Shown: positions 1-8,559, numbered from the stretch's first letter. The stretch: DNA of 12,328 bases from JAVBLF01 sp031553675 (GCA_031553675.1 JAVBLF010000124.1:1-12328); one strand, 5' to 3'. The notes: generated by a model from the letters alone, not told the origin. Numbers and translations are program-made.

Positions 1-54
1 ACCTCGGTTGGCGACCATCACCTTCGTGATCGGCCGCCCATGCAAGTGCGCCAT
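1..54 (-). CDS. Biotin-dependent carboxylase, N-terminus only (probable pyruvate carboxylase)
   Basis: Eighteen codons are visible before the window edge, reading MAHLHGRPITKVMVANRG. The KVMVANRG stretch matches the start of the biotin carboxylase domain, where (V/L)(M/L)VANRGEIA(I/V)R is nearly invariant; the VMVANRG form is common in clostridial pyruvate carboxylases. The ATG at 54-52 has a good ribosome site, GAGGTG, six bases upstream, so this start is preferred over the internal ATG at codon 13. The enzyme would carboxylate pyruvate to oxaloacetate using ATP, bicarbonate and biotin. Acetyl-CoA or propionyl-CoA carboxylase subunits begin similarly, so the exact member cannot be fixed from 18 residues. 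Confidence 0.6.
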   Translation of the reverse strand, partial: MAHLHGRPITKVMVANRG

Positions 55-106
55 ATCTTTCACCTCAAATGTTTCGTTCTCCTTCGCCCAGATGACGGGC
101 AAACTG

Positions 107-127
107 AAAAGCGGCGGTACGCGCCGC
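107..127 (-). promoter_or_regulatory. Leader hairpin with short T-run before the carboxylase gene
   Basis: On the minus strand GCGGCG (127-122), loop CGTAC, and CGCCGC (116-111) form a six-pair GC stem followed directly by TTTT (110-107). It sits about 50 bases upstream of the carboxylase ATG, inside its presumed leader. This shape fits a weak intrinsic terminator or attenuator, but the T-run is short and no alternative antiterminator fold was identified. Confidence 0.3.
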
Positions 128-154
128 CCCATCGTTTCGTATGGTCATGCATGC

Positions 155-163
155 ATTGTATCA
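155..163 (-). promoter_or_regulatory. Candidate extended -10 promoter for the carboxylase gene
   Basis: The minus strand reads TGATACAAT: a TG one base ahead of TACAAT, a five-of-six match to the -10 consensus. No good -35 box lies 16-18 bases upstream, as is usual for extended -10 promoters. A start near 148 would give a leader of roughly 95 bases that contains the hairpin at 107-127. The rest of 164-330 is AT-rich non-coding sequence, with one inverted repeat at 227-244. Confidence 0.4.
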
Positions 164-226
164 CATTGGCGCGTTTTCATCATCCGTTTTGCAATATTTC
201 TCTTTGAATTCTGCATTTTCAGCGAG

Positions 227-244
227 ACAATCCGCTATGATTGT
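227..244. repeat. Perfect inverted repeat, possible operator
   Basis: ACAATC, six spacer bases, then GATTGT form a perfect two-armed palindrome. It lies about 65 bases upstream of the candidate carboxylase promoter, in otherwise featureless AT-rich sequence. It could be a regulator site but matches no operator I recognise. A six-base arm match can occur by chance. Confidence 0.25.
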
Positions 245-330
245 GAAAATATAAGCATGCGCACCGCAATCTTCATTCCATTTTGCAGGAAATCGCATAT
301 CCTTCGTCATTTTCGCATTTCTTCCCACAA

Positions 331-358
331 AGAAAAAAGGCGGATGTCCTCCGCCTTT
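331..358 (-). terminator. Intrinsic terminator ending the sugar operon
   Basis: On the minus strand AAAGGCGGA (358-350), loop GGACA, and TCCGCCTTT (344-336) form a perfect nine-pair stem that runs into TTTTTTCTTT. It begins 13 bases after the stop codon of the family 1 binding protein gene. It is the strongest terminator in the whole co-directional block and is the likely end of the long transcript. Confidence 0.9.
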
Positions 359-370
359 CGAAACACTGGT

Positions 371-1690
371 TCACTTCACCGCCAGATACTTTGCGACCGA
401 TCGCTGTACGAGCTTGAGCGTGCGGTCGATGATGCTGATGTTCGATTCGAGTATTTTGTTGATCTCGCTGTCGGCGAGGGCGATCGCCTCGTCGTACTGC
501 TGAAAGCGCGGCGCGATGACCCCTTCTTCGATGACGCGGCTGAGCAGTTTGTTGTCGATGATGCCGGCCTCGATCTCGTCGCGGAGGATGGCTTCGACCT
601 CTTTGGAATTCGTCACGTCCTTGAGCACCGACGTCCCCTGGGAATAGCGGAAGATATCCATCTGGATCTCAGGGTCGTAGGTCAAGAGCTTGAGAAATTC
701 CCAAGCGAGTTTTTCGTGGTGAGTCTGGCTGCTGATGCCCATGAGGAGGGCGTCCACCTGGGAGGCGTTGCTGCCCCTTTCACCGGCGGGCAGCGTGATG
801 CAGTCCCAGAGGAAGTTGCTGTACTTTTTGATCTTGTATGGGTAGGTCTTGTAGGTGCGGAATTCGGCGAAGGTGAGCGGCATAAAAGCGATGCGGCCGT
901 CGTCGAAGTCGGTTTGCGTGACTTTGTGCCCGTGGTTGAGATCGTAGATCTTCTTGCAAAAGCTGATCGCCTCGACGACGCGTTCGTCCGTGAAGTACGC
1001 CTCGGTGCCATCTGCATTGAATGGGCTGAATCCGTTCGTCGCGAGCACGTCGCGCCAACCGTAGTTGTAGGTGCCGTATTGGTTGGAGGTCCCGCTTTCG
1101 CCGTCGTCGTCTTTTGTGATGCGCTTGCAGATTTCGTACAGGTCGCTCCAGGTCCAGTCTTCCGACGGCACGCGGATGCCGTTTCGCAGCAGGAGCGTGC
1201 GGTTGACGAACATGAGCGTCGGCACGATCTCGTAGGGCAGCGCGTATTGCCCGCCGCCGTATTGGCCGACCGCGAGGCCCGACTTAAAAAAAGCCTCCCG
1301 ATCGAAACCCGGGTCGGCCTCGATCAACACGTCGAGGTTTTTCACAACCCCCAGCGAAGAAAAGCGGTAGAAATCGCTCGAAAGTACCATGAACACGTCG
1401 GGCGGATCGCCGCGCATGAGTTTGCGCGAAAACCACTCGGCGTAATCCTCCTTTAAAACGCCGCTGTCGTAGCGGATCGTGACGTGGGGATGCCGCGATT
1501 CGAAACGCGCGATCGCCTTGTCGATGATCACGTAGCTGTTGGCGTTGGCGACGCCCCAGTTGCTGCCCGCAAACATGCCAAATTCCAGTTCGACGCGATG
1601 CGGCTGCAAGCAAAGCGCGGGCATAAAAACCGAAAGCGCGACCAGCAATGCCGTGCCCAATAGGATCGATGTTTTTCGCCGCTTGCGCAT
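371..1690 (-). CDS. Family 1 extracellular solute-binding protein
   Basis: The 439-residue product is of usual length for family 1 (UgpB/MalE-like) binding proteins, which capture oligosaccharides or related solutes outside the membrane for ABC importers. It has a basic N-terminus and a hydrophobic segment (about residues 9-27). PALC at 25-28 looks like a lipobox but has Leu instead of Gly/Ala before Cys28, so lipid attachment is doubtful. Family features are GDPPDVFMV (94-102), LPYEIVPTLMFVNRTLL (151-167), the WTWSDLYEICKRIT stretch (179-192) and AWEFLKLLT (329-337). GGAG lies nine bases before the ATG. It is the last gene of the block, 116 bases after the response regulator, with a double hairpin in between. 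No matching MalF/MalG-type permease is present in the window. It may serve a transporter elsewhere or assist the sensor system. The family is secure; the ligand is unknown. Confidence 0.88.
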   Translation of the reverse strand: MRKRRKTSILLGTALLVALSVFMPALCLQPHRVELEFGMFAGSNWGVANANSYVIIDKAIARFESRHPHVTIRYDSGVLKEDYAEWFSRKLMRGDPPDVFMVLSSDFYRFSSLGVVKNLDVLIEADPGFDREAFFKSGLAVGQYGGGQYALPYEIVPTLMFVNRTLLLRNGIRVPSEDWTWSDLYEICKRITKDDDGESGTSNQYGTYNYGWRDVLATNGFSPFNADGTEAYFTDERVVEAISFCKKIYDLNHGHKVTQTDFDDGRIAFMPLTFAEFRTYKTYPYKIKKYSNFLWDCITLPAGERGSNASQVDALLMGISSQTHHEKLAWEFLKLLTYDPEIQMDIFRYSQGTSVLKDVTNSKEVEAILRDEIEAGIIDNKLLSRVIEEGVIAPRFQQYDEAIALADSEINKILESNISIIDRTLKLVQRSVAKYLAVK

Positions 1691-1749
1691 AGAAATCTCC
1701 GTTCACCCATATCCCGCGAAAGCGAAACTGCGATCGACCGAATGGGATT

Positions 1750-1800
1750 CCCAAGGGGTTTGCCCCTTGGGTTGGGGGCTTGGGGGACCAAGTCCCCCAA
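1750..1800. repeat. Tandem strong hairpins between regulator and binding protein genes
   Basis: Two GC-rich palindromes lie back to back. The first is CCCAAGGGG (1750-1758), loop TTTG, CCCCTTGGG (1763-1771), a perfect nine-pair stem. The second is TTGGGGGCTTGG (1772-1783), loop GGGA, CCAAGTCCCCCAA (1788-1800), a twelve-pair stem with one bulged T. They begin seven bases after the response regulator stop on the minus-strand transcript. No T-run follows, so this is not an ordinary intrinsic terminator. It may be a dispersed REP-like intergenic element or an mRNA-stability hairpin that protects the upstream message and separates the expression of the last gene. Confidence 0.75.
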
Positions 1801-1806
1801 CGTTCT

Positions 1807-2469
1807 CTAGCCCTCGAATTGCGGCTGCGACTGGATGGCCCAGATCGCGAGCTGGGTGCGGTCGCGGAGGCCGAGCTTGTTCAGGATGGCGCTGAGGTAG
1901 TTGCGCACGGTGCCTTCGGACAGACAGAGGGTGTCGGCGATCTCCTTGTTGGCCGCGCCGCAGGCCACCTGTTCGATGATCTTGTGCTCGGTCTTCGTCA
2001 GTTTTTCGACGCCCTGGCTCTGCACGCGTACGGAAAAATCTTTCTTGGCGATCTGCGAAAAGAGGCGCACGACCTTGATTGCGATGTCGGGGTTGATCAT
2101 GGCGCCGCCCGAGTGGACGGTGCGGATGGCGGCGACAAGCTCGTCCATCGACACGCCCTTGAGAAGGTAGCCGCTCGCGCCGTATTTGAGCGCGCTGTAC
2201 ACGTATTCGTCGTCGTCAAAGGTCGTCAGCACGATGATCTTGATGTCGGGGTCGGACTCCTTGACGATCTGCGTGCACTGCACGCCGTCCATCTTGGGCA
2301 TGCGGATGTCCATCAAAATGACGTCCGGCCGGTTTTGCCGGACGCTCCTGACGACCTCCTGGCCGTCGGGACCGACGTCGGTGACCTCGATGCCTTCGCG
2401 GCTGTCGAGTACGACGCGCAAACTCTCGCGGATCAGCGATTGGTCGTCGGCGATGAGCACTTTGATCAT
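1807..2469 (-). CDS. NarL/LuxR-type response regulator
   Basis: The 220-residue product has an N-terminal receiver domain with the acidic pair D8/D9, phospho-acceptor D54 in ILMDIRMPKMDG, the T82/T83 switch position and K104 in YLLKG. A LuxR/NarL helix-turn-helix follows at about 157-211 (LTKTEHKII, NKEIADTL, SEGTVRNYLSAILNKLGLRDR). Phosphorylation should promote dimer binding to inverted DNA sites. The ATG at 2469 is chosen because MIKVLIADDQ is the standard receiver start and GGAGG lies eight bases upstream. Further upstream codons in the same frame run inside the kinase gene. The start overlaps the kinase stop as ATGA, implying translational coupling and a cognate pair. Likely targets are the sugar importer promoter or the genes of this block. 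Confidence 0.95.
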   Translation of the reverse strand: MIKVLIADDQSLIRESLRVVLDSREGIEVTDVGPDGQEVVRSVRQNRPDVILMDIRMPKMDGVQCTQIVKESDPDIKIIVLTTFDDDEYVYSALKYGASGYLLKGVSMDELVAAIRTVHSGGAMINPDIAIKVVRLFSQIAKKDFSVRVQSQGVEKLTKTEHKIIEQVACGAANKEIADTLCLSEGTVRNYLSAILNKLGLRDRTQLAIWAIQSQPQFEG

Positions 2470-3797
2470 GGCTGCGTCCTCCATCGGATGGGAATTTTGC
2501 CGTGTACCCGAAAGCCGTTCCGGCCGTCGAAATCGACGGTGCCGCCCAGCATTTCGATGCGCTCGCGAATGTGTCGGATGCCGAAACCACCCTCGATCGA
2601 CGCGCAACCGACGCCGTTGTCCTGGATCAAAAGGTCGAGGTCGGGGCCGTCCTTTTGCAGCACGACCCGGATTTCGGATGCCTTGCCGTGGCGGATGGCG
2701 TTGGTCAGGCTCTCCTGCACGACGCGGTAGAGGGCCGTCTCCTCGTCTTCGCCAAAGCGCAGCGCGCCGACCCGATTCACGAGTTCGATCTGGGCGTCGC
2801 TGATGGCCGACATGTCGCCGATCATGCGCCGGAGCGCGTGTTCGAGCGCCAGCGGTTCGACGGCGTCGGTGCGCAGCTTGCTGACCGAGCGCCGGACGTC
2901 GAGTATGCCCGCCCGCGTCACGCGCGCGATCAGGTCGAGCTGTTTGCGGGCTTTTTCGGGCGAGTCGCCGATCATCGTGATGCAGGCGTCGATACCGGCG
3001 GAGATGCCGGTCAGCGTATGGCCGAGGCTGTCGTGGATCTCGCGGGCGAGGCGGTTTCGTTCGCGCGTCTCGACCATCTTTTCCGTCATGGCGGCGTAAT
3101 CGCGCAGCTGGGCGTTGGCGCCTTCGAGGTCGCGGTTGGCTTCCGAAAGCTTTTGGTAGAGCACGCTCACTTCGTCGATGCGCCCCTGCTGGCGGTAGAT
3201 CACGGCGATGCAGTAGACGATGAAGAGTATGATGTTGAGCGAGATCATCAGGTTGTAGATCCCGAAGAGGTAGGGCTGGATGCCCGCGCTGTACGACGCG
3301 ATGTAGTCACGGATCGAATACAGGGGATAGCTGATCGACAAAAGCTCGTAGTCGGCGATCAAAAAGCTCCCAACCGCCAGCATCATCAGCGCGTACCGCA
3401 CGCGAACCTCTTTCGTATAGGCGACGACATTCGCGAACACGAAAAGCAAAAGGCCGTTGTAGTTAAAATTCAGCGTAATGACGATCGCGATGCTGAGAAG
3501 AAAATCCGCGACAAACGAGGCGTAGAGCAGTTTGGGGCGATCCGCGATCCGTTCGCGGCGCAAGATGAAAGAAGCGATGAGGCCCGTGAGAAAGACCAGA
3601 CACAGAGCGACGTCGCCCAAGGGCTGGCGCGGGATCGCATCGACACCGTCGAGAAAGCTCCGCGCGGCAAAATGGGCGCGGATGTTCTCGGTGCTGATGA
3701 AGATGAAAACGCTGATCAGCGCCACCGCCGCGCCGTTGAGCAGCAGCATGCCGGTTTGGAGTGCGCCGATGCGCTTGTCCTGCCCTTCCCAGTCCAT
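2466..3797 (-). CDS. Membrane sensor histidine kinase (HisKA_3, NarX/DesK class)
   Basis: The 443-residue product has about six hydrophobic membrane segments (near 14-35, 62-79, 93-109, 113-127, 134-151 and 177-200). A probable coiled linker (205-245) follows, then the HisKA_3 phosphotransfer helix with H255 in AREIHDSLGHTLTG, and a C-terminal ATPase domain. The ATPase domain shows the N box ESLTNAIRHG (362-371), DNGVG (393-397) and GFGIRHIRER (404-413). The loops outside the membrane are at most about 25-30 residues, so there is no classic periplasmic sensor domain. The kinase would autophosphorylate and pass phosphate to D54 of the regulator encoded next. Its ATG starts on the base after the TAG of the anchored sugar-binding protein gene, which suggests the two products are made together and work together. 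The signal sensed is inferred, not shown. Confidence 0.94.
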   Translation of the reverse strand: MDWEGQDKRIGALQTGMLLLNGAAVALISVFIFISTENIRAHFAARSFLDGVDAIPRQPLGDVALCLVFLTGLIASFILRRERIADRPKLLYASFVADFLLSIAIVITLNFNYNGLLLFVFANVVAYTKEVRVRYALMMLAVGSFLIADYELLSISYPLYSIRDYIASYSAGIQPYLFGIYNLMISLNIILFIVYCIAVIYRQQGRIDEVSVLYQKLSEANRDLEGANAQLRDYAAMTEKMVETRERNRLAREIHDSLGHTLTGISAGIDACITMIGDSPEKARKQLDLIARVTRAGILDVRRSVSKLRTDAVEPLALEHALRRMIGDMSAISDAQIELVNRVGALRFGEDEETALYRVVQESLTNAIRHGKASEIRVVLQKDGPDLDLLIQDNGVGCASIEGGFGIRHIRERIEMLGGTVDFDGRNGFRVHGKIPIRWRTQP

Positions 3798-4769
3798 CTA
3801 CTGCCACCCCAGTATGTCGGAATCGTCGAGGTTTTCGATCGTCAGCATCGCGACGGGCACGCTGATCTTGGTGGGCACGTCCTCTCCGGCGAGCAGCTTG
3901 TAAGCCGCGTCGGCCGCGTCCGTGCCGATCCGCTTCGGACTCTGCACGGCGCTGCCTTCGACGTAGCCTTCTTTGAGCATGGCTTTGAAGTCGGGCGATC
4001 CGTCGATGCCGTAGATCGAGACGCCCTCGCGCTGCCTTTGCTGGAGGGCGGCGAGCGCGCCCAAGGCGCTGGGATCGTTGCCGCCCAGCACGACGTCGAA
4101 CGCCAGGCCGCTGTCGAGCAAATCCTGCATGGCGCGCAGCGTGATGTCGATGTCGCCCTCACCGTGTTCGGTGCGCACGACTTCGTATTCCGGATGGCTT
4201 TCGATCACGTCCATGAAGCCCCGCACGCGATCGCGGATCGAGCTCGTGATCGGACTGTCAAATACGACGATGCGAGCACTGGAGCGCTTCGCCATCATGT
4301 CCTGGGCGCAGAGCACGCCCGCGCCGTAGTTGTCCGACTCGACGATCGCGTCGACGAGCTCGGTGTCGTCCACCAGGGTATCGATGTTGATCACGATCAC
4401 TCCGGCTTTCCGACAGGCTTCGAGGGCCGGACGGACGCTTTTGCGGTCGACGGGGTTGAGAAAGAGCACGCAGATGCCCTCTTCGATCATGTCGCGGATC
4501 TGGTCGTTCTGCTTTGCTTGATCACGCGCGGGATCGCGCGTGATCAAAATGTCGCCGTTCGCCGTGATCACGTCGTCGATGCTGTTGTTAACGACCTCGA
4601 AATAGGGGTTGTTCATCGTCATATAGGTCGCGCCGAAAAGCTTGGGCGACCGGTCGATGTCGCGGTTGTAGCGCAGCGGCGCATAGCGCGACAGTCCTAA
4701 GATCAGCAGCGCGCCGGCCAACGCCATTGCAGCGATCGCAGCCACAACCCGTCCCTGCCATGACGACAT
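3798..4769 (-). CDS. Membrane-anchored sugar-binding protein, probable receptor for the adjacent kinase
   Basis: The 323-residue product is a periplasmic-binding protein type 1 (RbsB-like) fold. One hydrophobic segment (about 8-27) has no lipobox and no clear cleavage site, so it probably stays as a membrane anchor. It aligns without large gaps to the transporter lipoprotein encoded at 7480-8559. Shared pieces are NPYF/NPFF, DSP....DR..GF (171-185), GGNDPSALGALAA (229-241), YG.DGSPD (253-260), QSP (276-278) and the terminal GWQ. By comparison with ribose-binding protein, R181, N231, D256 and Q276 correspond to sugar-contacting positions. The ATG at 4769 is preferred because the only longer start, GTG at 4844, would run through the upstream hairpin; AAGGGGG lies seven bases ahead. 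Its position directly before the kinase suggests sensing rather than transport. A redundant transport receptor is the alternative. Confidence 0.88.
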   Translation of the reverse strand: MSSWQGRVVAAIAAMALAGALLILGLSRYAPLRYNRDIDRSPKLFGATYMTMNNPYFEVVNNSIDDVITANGDILITRDPARDQAKQNDQIRDMIEEGICVLFLNPVDRKSVRPALEACRKAGVIVINIDTLVDDTELVDAIVESDNYGAGVLCAQDMMAKRSSARIVVFDSPITSSIRDRVRGFMDVIESHPEYEVVRTEHGEGDIDITLRAMQDLLDSGLAFDVVLGGNDPSALGALAALQQRQREGVSIYGIDGSPDFKAMLKEGYVEGSAVQSPKRIGTDAADAAYKLLAGEDVPTKISVPVAMLTIENLDDSDILGWQ

Positions 4770-4806
4770 GCCTCCACCCCCTTCGACACATGACCCATAA
4801 TAGCCG

Positions 4807-4836
4807 AAAGACACCCCCGGCAAACGCAGGGGCGCC
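4807..4836 (-). terminator. Attenuator-like hairpin after the permease gene
   Basis: The minus-strand RNA can pair GGCGCCCC (4836-4829) with GGGGUGUC (4817-4810), eight pairs including two G-U pairs, followed by only UUU (4809-4807). It starts 16 bases after the permease stop. The G-U pairs become A-C mismatches on the plus strand, so a minus-strand RNA structure is favoured. The weak U-run suggests partial termination that lowers the sensor genes relative to the transporter. Confidence 0.5.
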
Positions 4837-4851
4837 TTTTTCACGCTGTTC

Positions 4852-5826
4852 TTACGCTGCTTTGGCGTGGCGGTTTTTCAGGTAGTCGACATAGACGGCC
4901 AGCAGGATGACGGCGCCCTTGACGACGTACTGCCAAAACGAGTTGACGTTCAGCAGGTTGAGGCCGTTGTTCAACACGCCGATGATCAGACCGCCGATGA
5001 TCGTGCCGCCGATGTAACCGCTGCCGCCGGCCATGCTCGTACCGCCGACGACGACGGCCGCAATGGCGTCCATCTCGGCGCCGTCCCCAGCCGTCGGCTG
5101 ACCGGAGTACATGCGCGACGCCAGTACGACGCCCGCGAGACCCGCCATGACGCCCGAAAAGGAGTGGACGATGAACTTGACGCGCGCGACGTTGATGCCC
5201 GAGAACTCCGCCGCCTGGACGTTGCCGCCGACGGCGTACAGGTGGCGTCCGAGTTTGGTGTTGTTCATCAAAAGGCTCGTGACGATCAACACCCCGACCA
5301 GTATGATGACCGGCGTCGGGACGGGGCCGATGTAGCCCGCGCCGAGGAACTGCCATTCTTTCGTGACGACGCGGACGGGCGAACCGCCCGTATAGACGTA
5401 AGCGAAGCCCTTGGCGATGTTCATCGTGGCGAGCGTGACGATGAAGGGCGGTATGCTCGTTTTGCTGATCCAAAAGCCGTTGAACATGCCGACGACGAGG
5501 CCGACAAGCAGGCCGACGAGTATCGCGACGCCGATCGGCAGGCCATAGCGCGAGACGCAGCCGGCCGAAATGCAGCCCGACAGCGCGATGACCGAACCGA
5601 CGGACAAGTCGATGCCGGCCAGGATGATGACCATGGTCATGCCGCAGGCCAAATAGAGGTTGCTGGAGATCTGGCGCAGCACGTTGAACACGTTCTTTTG
5701 GGTCAAAAAGGTCTTGGTCGTCTCCGGGTTGACCGACAGGAAGACACATAATACGAGGAGCGCCGCGATGATGCCCAAATTTCGTTTGAGGTACTTGACG
5801 ACGCTGTGAATGGCTTTGCTTTGCAT
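4852..5826 (-). CDS. CUT2 monosaccharide ABC transporter permease (RbsC/MglC family)
   Basis: The 324-residue product is of normal length for RbsC-type permeases, with multiple hydrophobic spans across nearly the whole chain. The family hallmark is MTMVIILAGIDLSVGSVIAL (63-82). A second conserved stretch at about 250-279 (EMDAIAAVVVGGTSMAGGSG, then YIGGTIIGG) holds the loop that contacts the ATPase. LGRHLYAVGGN (192-202) is also typical. Two copies would form the membrane channel, working with the ATPase at 5840-7333 and the lipoprotein at 7480-8559. The ATG at 5826 has an excellent ribosome site, GGGGAGG, seven bases upstream, and lies 13 bases after the ATPase stop. The sugar cannot be told from the permease. 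An attenuator-like hairpin follows the stop. Confidence 0.95.
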   Translation of the reverse strand: MQSKAIHSVVKYLKRNLGIIAALLVLCVFLSVNPETTKTFLTQKNVFNVLRQISSNLYLACGMTMVIILAGIDLSVGSVIALSGCISAGCVSRYGLPIGVAILVGLLVGLVVGMFNGFWISKTSIPPFIVTLATMNIAKGFAYVYTGGSPVRVVTKEWQFLGAGYIGPVPTPVIILVGVLIVTSLLMNNTKLGRHLYAVGGNVQAAEFSGINVARVKFIVHSFSGVMAGLAGVVLASRMYSGQPTAGDGAEMDAIAAVVVGGTSMAGGSGYIGGTIIGGLIIGVLNNGLNLLNVNSFWQYVVKGAVILLAVYVDYLKNRHAKAA

Positions 5827-5839
5827 GCGGTTTCCTCCC

Positions 5840-7333
<1,494 letters not shown>

Positions 7334-7407
7334 CTCACTTTAAATAGATGTTCAAAGACTGCGGGCAATCCAGAAAAACGCTTCTGCACCGCTCGAACCC
7401 GATCATG

Positions 7408-7443
7408 AAAAGGAGGCCAGTCATCCGAAAGTGGACGACTGGC
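7408..7443 (-). terminator. Partial terminator between binding protein and ATPase genes
   Basis: The minus-strand RNA pairs GCCAGUCGUCC (7443-7433) with GGAUGACUGGC (7426-7416), eleven pairs with one G-U, around a six-base loop, then CUCCUUUUC. It begins 36 bases after the lipoprotein stop. The G-U pair is an A-C mismatch on the other strand, so the hairpin is built for this direction. Placed after the first gene of a binding-protein operon, it would stop part of the transcription and leave much more binding protein than ATPase and permease. Confidence 0.7.
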
Positions 7444-7479
7444 ACCCTGTATGTCGTTGTGTATGCGCGACGCTGTGGC

Positions 7480-8559
7480 TTATTGCCAGCCGTCGACGCC
7501 GTACTGCGCGACGTTGTCCTTCGTGATCAGGAAGGTTTCGACGGGGTAGCGGGCTTCCACCTTCTCGCCGGCCATGGCTTTGTACATGATATCGACAGAC
7601 GTCTTGGCGATGCTGACCGGGGACTGCGCGCCGGAGCCTTCGATGAGCGAAGTGCCGGAAGCGAGTTCGGCCTTGATATCGGGCGAGCCGTCAACGCCGT
7701 AGATCAGGCAATTCTTGAGGCCGGCGGCATTCGCGGCGGCCAGGGCGCCCAGAGCGGTCGGGTCGTTGCCGCCGAAGATGGCGACGACGTCACCGTGCGC
7801 CTGGAGAAGGTCCTGTGCAAGGCCCATCGACACTTCGAGGTTGCCCTTGGCATCCTGCTGGCCGACGATTTCAAAGTTCTTGCCTTCGATGGCCTTGAGG
7901 AAGCCGTTCGTGCGATCGACGACCGAGTTCATCGTCGGGGAATCGAGGATGATGATCGGGCCGCCGTTGGGCAGCTTCTTGACCATGTCTTCGCCGCAGA
8001 CGAAACCGGCGTTGAAGTTGTCCGAACCGGCATAGGAGGCGACGTAATCGAGGTTGGCAACTTCGGTGTCGAAGTTGATGATCGGGATGTTGGCGGCCTT
8101 CAGCTGGTCGAGGGCGGGCAGGATGCCTTCGGCCTCGGCGGGGTTGAGGAAGATCGCGTCGATGCCCTGGGTGATCATGTCTTCGATCTGGGTGATCTGG
8201 CGGGACACGTCATTGGCCGGGTCGGTCGAGATCAGCTTGTCGCCGCGGCCTTCGACTTCTTCGCGGATGGTCTTCTCGATGATGACGAAGAAGGGGTTCG
8301 TGCCGTCCATGGCGGTGTAGCCAAAGGTGTAGTGCTTCTCTTCACCGGCGGGCGCGGGTTCTTCGGCCTTGGCTTCTTCGCCTTCAGCAGGCGCATCCGC
8401 GGCCGGTTCTTCGGCGGGCGCTTCGGGCGCGGCAGACGCTTCGGTTGCGGCTTCGGGCGCTGCGGATTCTTCGGCGGCGGGCGCGGGGCTGCCGCAGCCC
8501 GCGAGAAGCGTGGCAATCATGGCGGCGCTCATAAACAGGCTCAAAAATTTGCTCTTCAA
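7480..8559 (-). CDS. Monosaccharide ABC transporter substrate-binding lipoprotein
   Basis: The 359-residue RbsB/MglB-like lipoprotein starts at a TTG (8559), supported by GAGGAGGA eight bases upstream and by the signal peptide beginning right there (MKSKFLSLFMSAAMIATLLA). The lipobox is LAGC with Cys22. An Ala/Pro/Glu-rich linker (about 24-74) precedes the folded domain (75-359). Binding-site landmarks by family comparison are NPFF (88-91), D164, R216 in DRTNGF, N265 in GGNDPTALGA, D290 in YGVDGSPD and Q312 in AQSP. The position after D164 is Thr where ribose-binding protein has Arg, so the ligand may not be ribose. It is the first gene of the importer operon and should be the most abundant product. 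A GTG at 8607 would extend the frame but lacks a ribosome site and spoils the signal peptide. Confidence 0.93.
   Translation of the reverse strand: MKSKFLSLFMSAAMIATLLAGCGSPAPAAEESAAPEAATEASAAPEAPAEEPAADAPAEGEEAKAEEPAPAGEEKHYTFGYTAMDGTNPFFVIIEKTIREEVEGRGDKLISTDPANDVSRQITQIEDMITQGIDAIFLNPAEAEGILPALDQLKAANIPIINFDTEVANLDYVASYAGSDNFNAGFVCGEDMVKKLPNGGPIIILDSPTMNSVVDRTNGFLKAIEGKNFEIVGQQDAKGNLEVSMGLAQDLLQAHGDVVAIFGGNDPTALGALAAANAAGLKNCLIYGVDGSPDIKAELASGTSLIEGSGAQSPVSIAKTSVDIMYKAMAGEKVEARYPVETFLITKDNVAQYGVDGWQ

Noticed and set aside
8..1456. A 482-codon plus-strand open frame opposite the family 1 binding protein
   Set aside because: It crosses the intergenic region and terminator and is antisense to a clear gene.
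1750..1771. First tandem hairpin as an intrinsic terminator of the response regulator gene
   Set aside because: No T-run follows it in the direction of transcription.
2502..4700. A 732-codon open frame on the plus strand, opposite the regulator, kinase and binding protein genes
   Set aside because: It is an antisense by-product of GC-rich codons in three recognised genes; its product is low-complexity (Asp, Val, Arg, His rich) and matches no family.
3798..4844. A longer form of the anchored binding protein starting at GTG 4844
   Set aside because: The extra 25 codons cover the attenuator-like hairpin and would place the hydrophobic anchor away from the N-terminus; the ATG at 4769 has a usable ribosome site.
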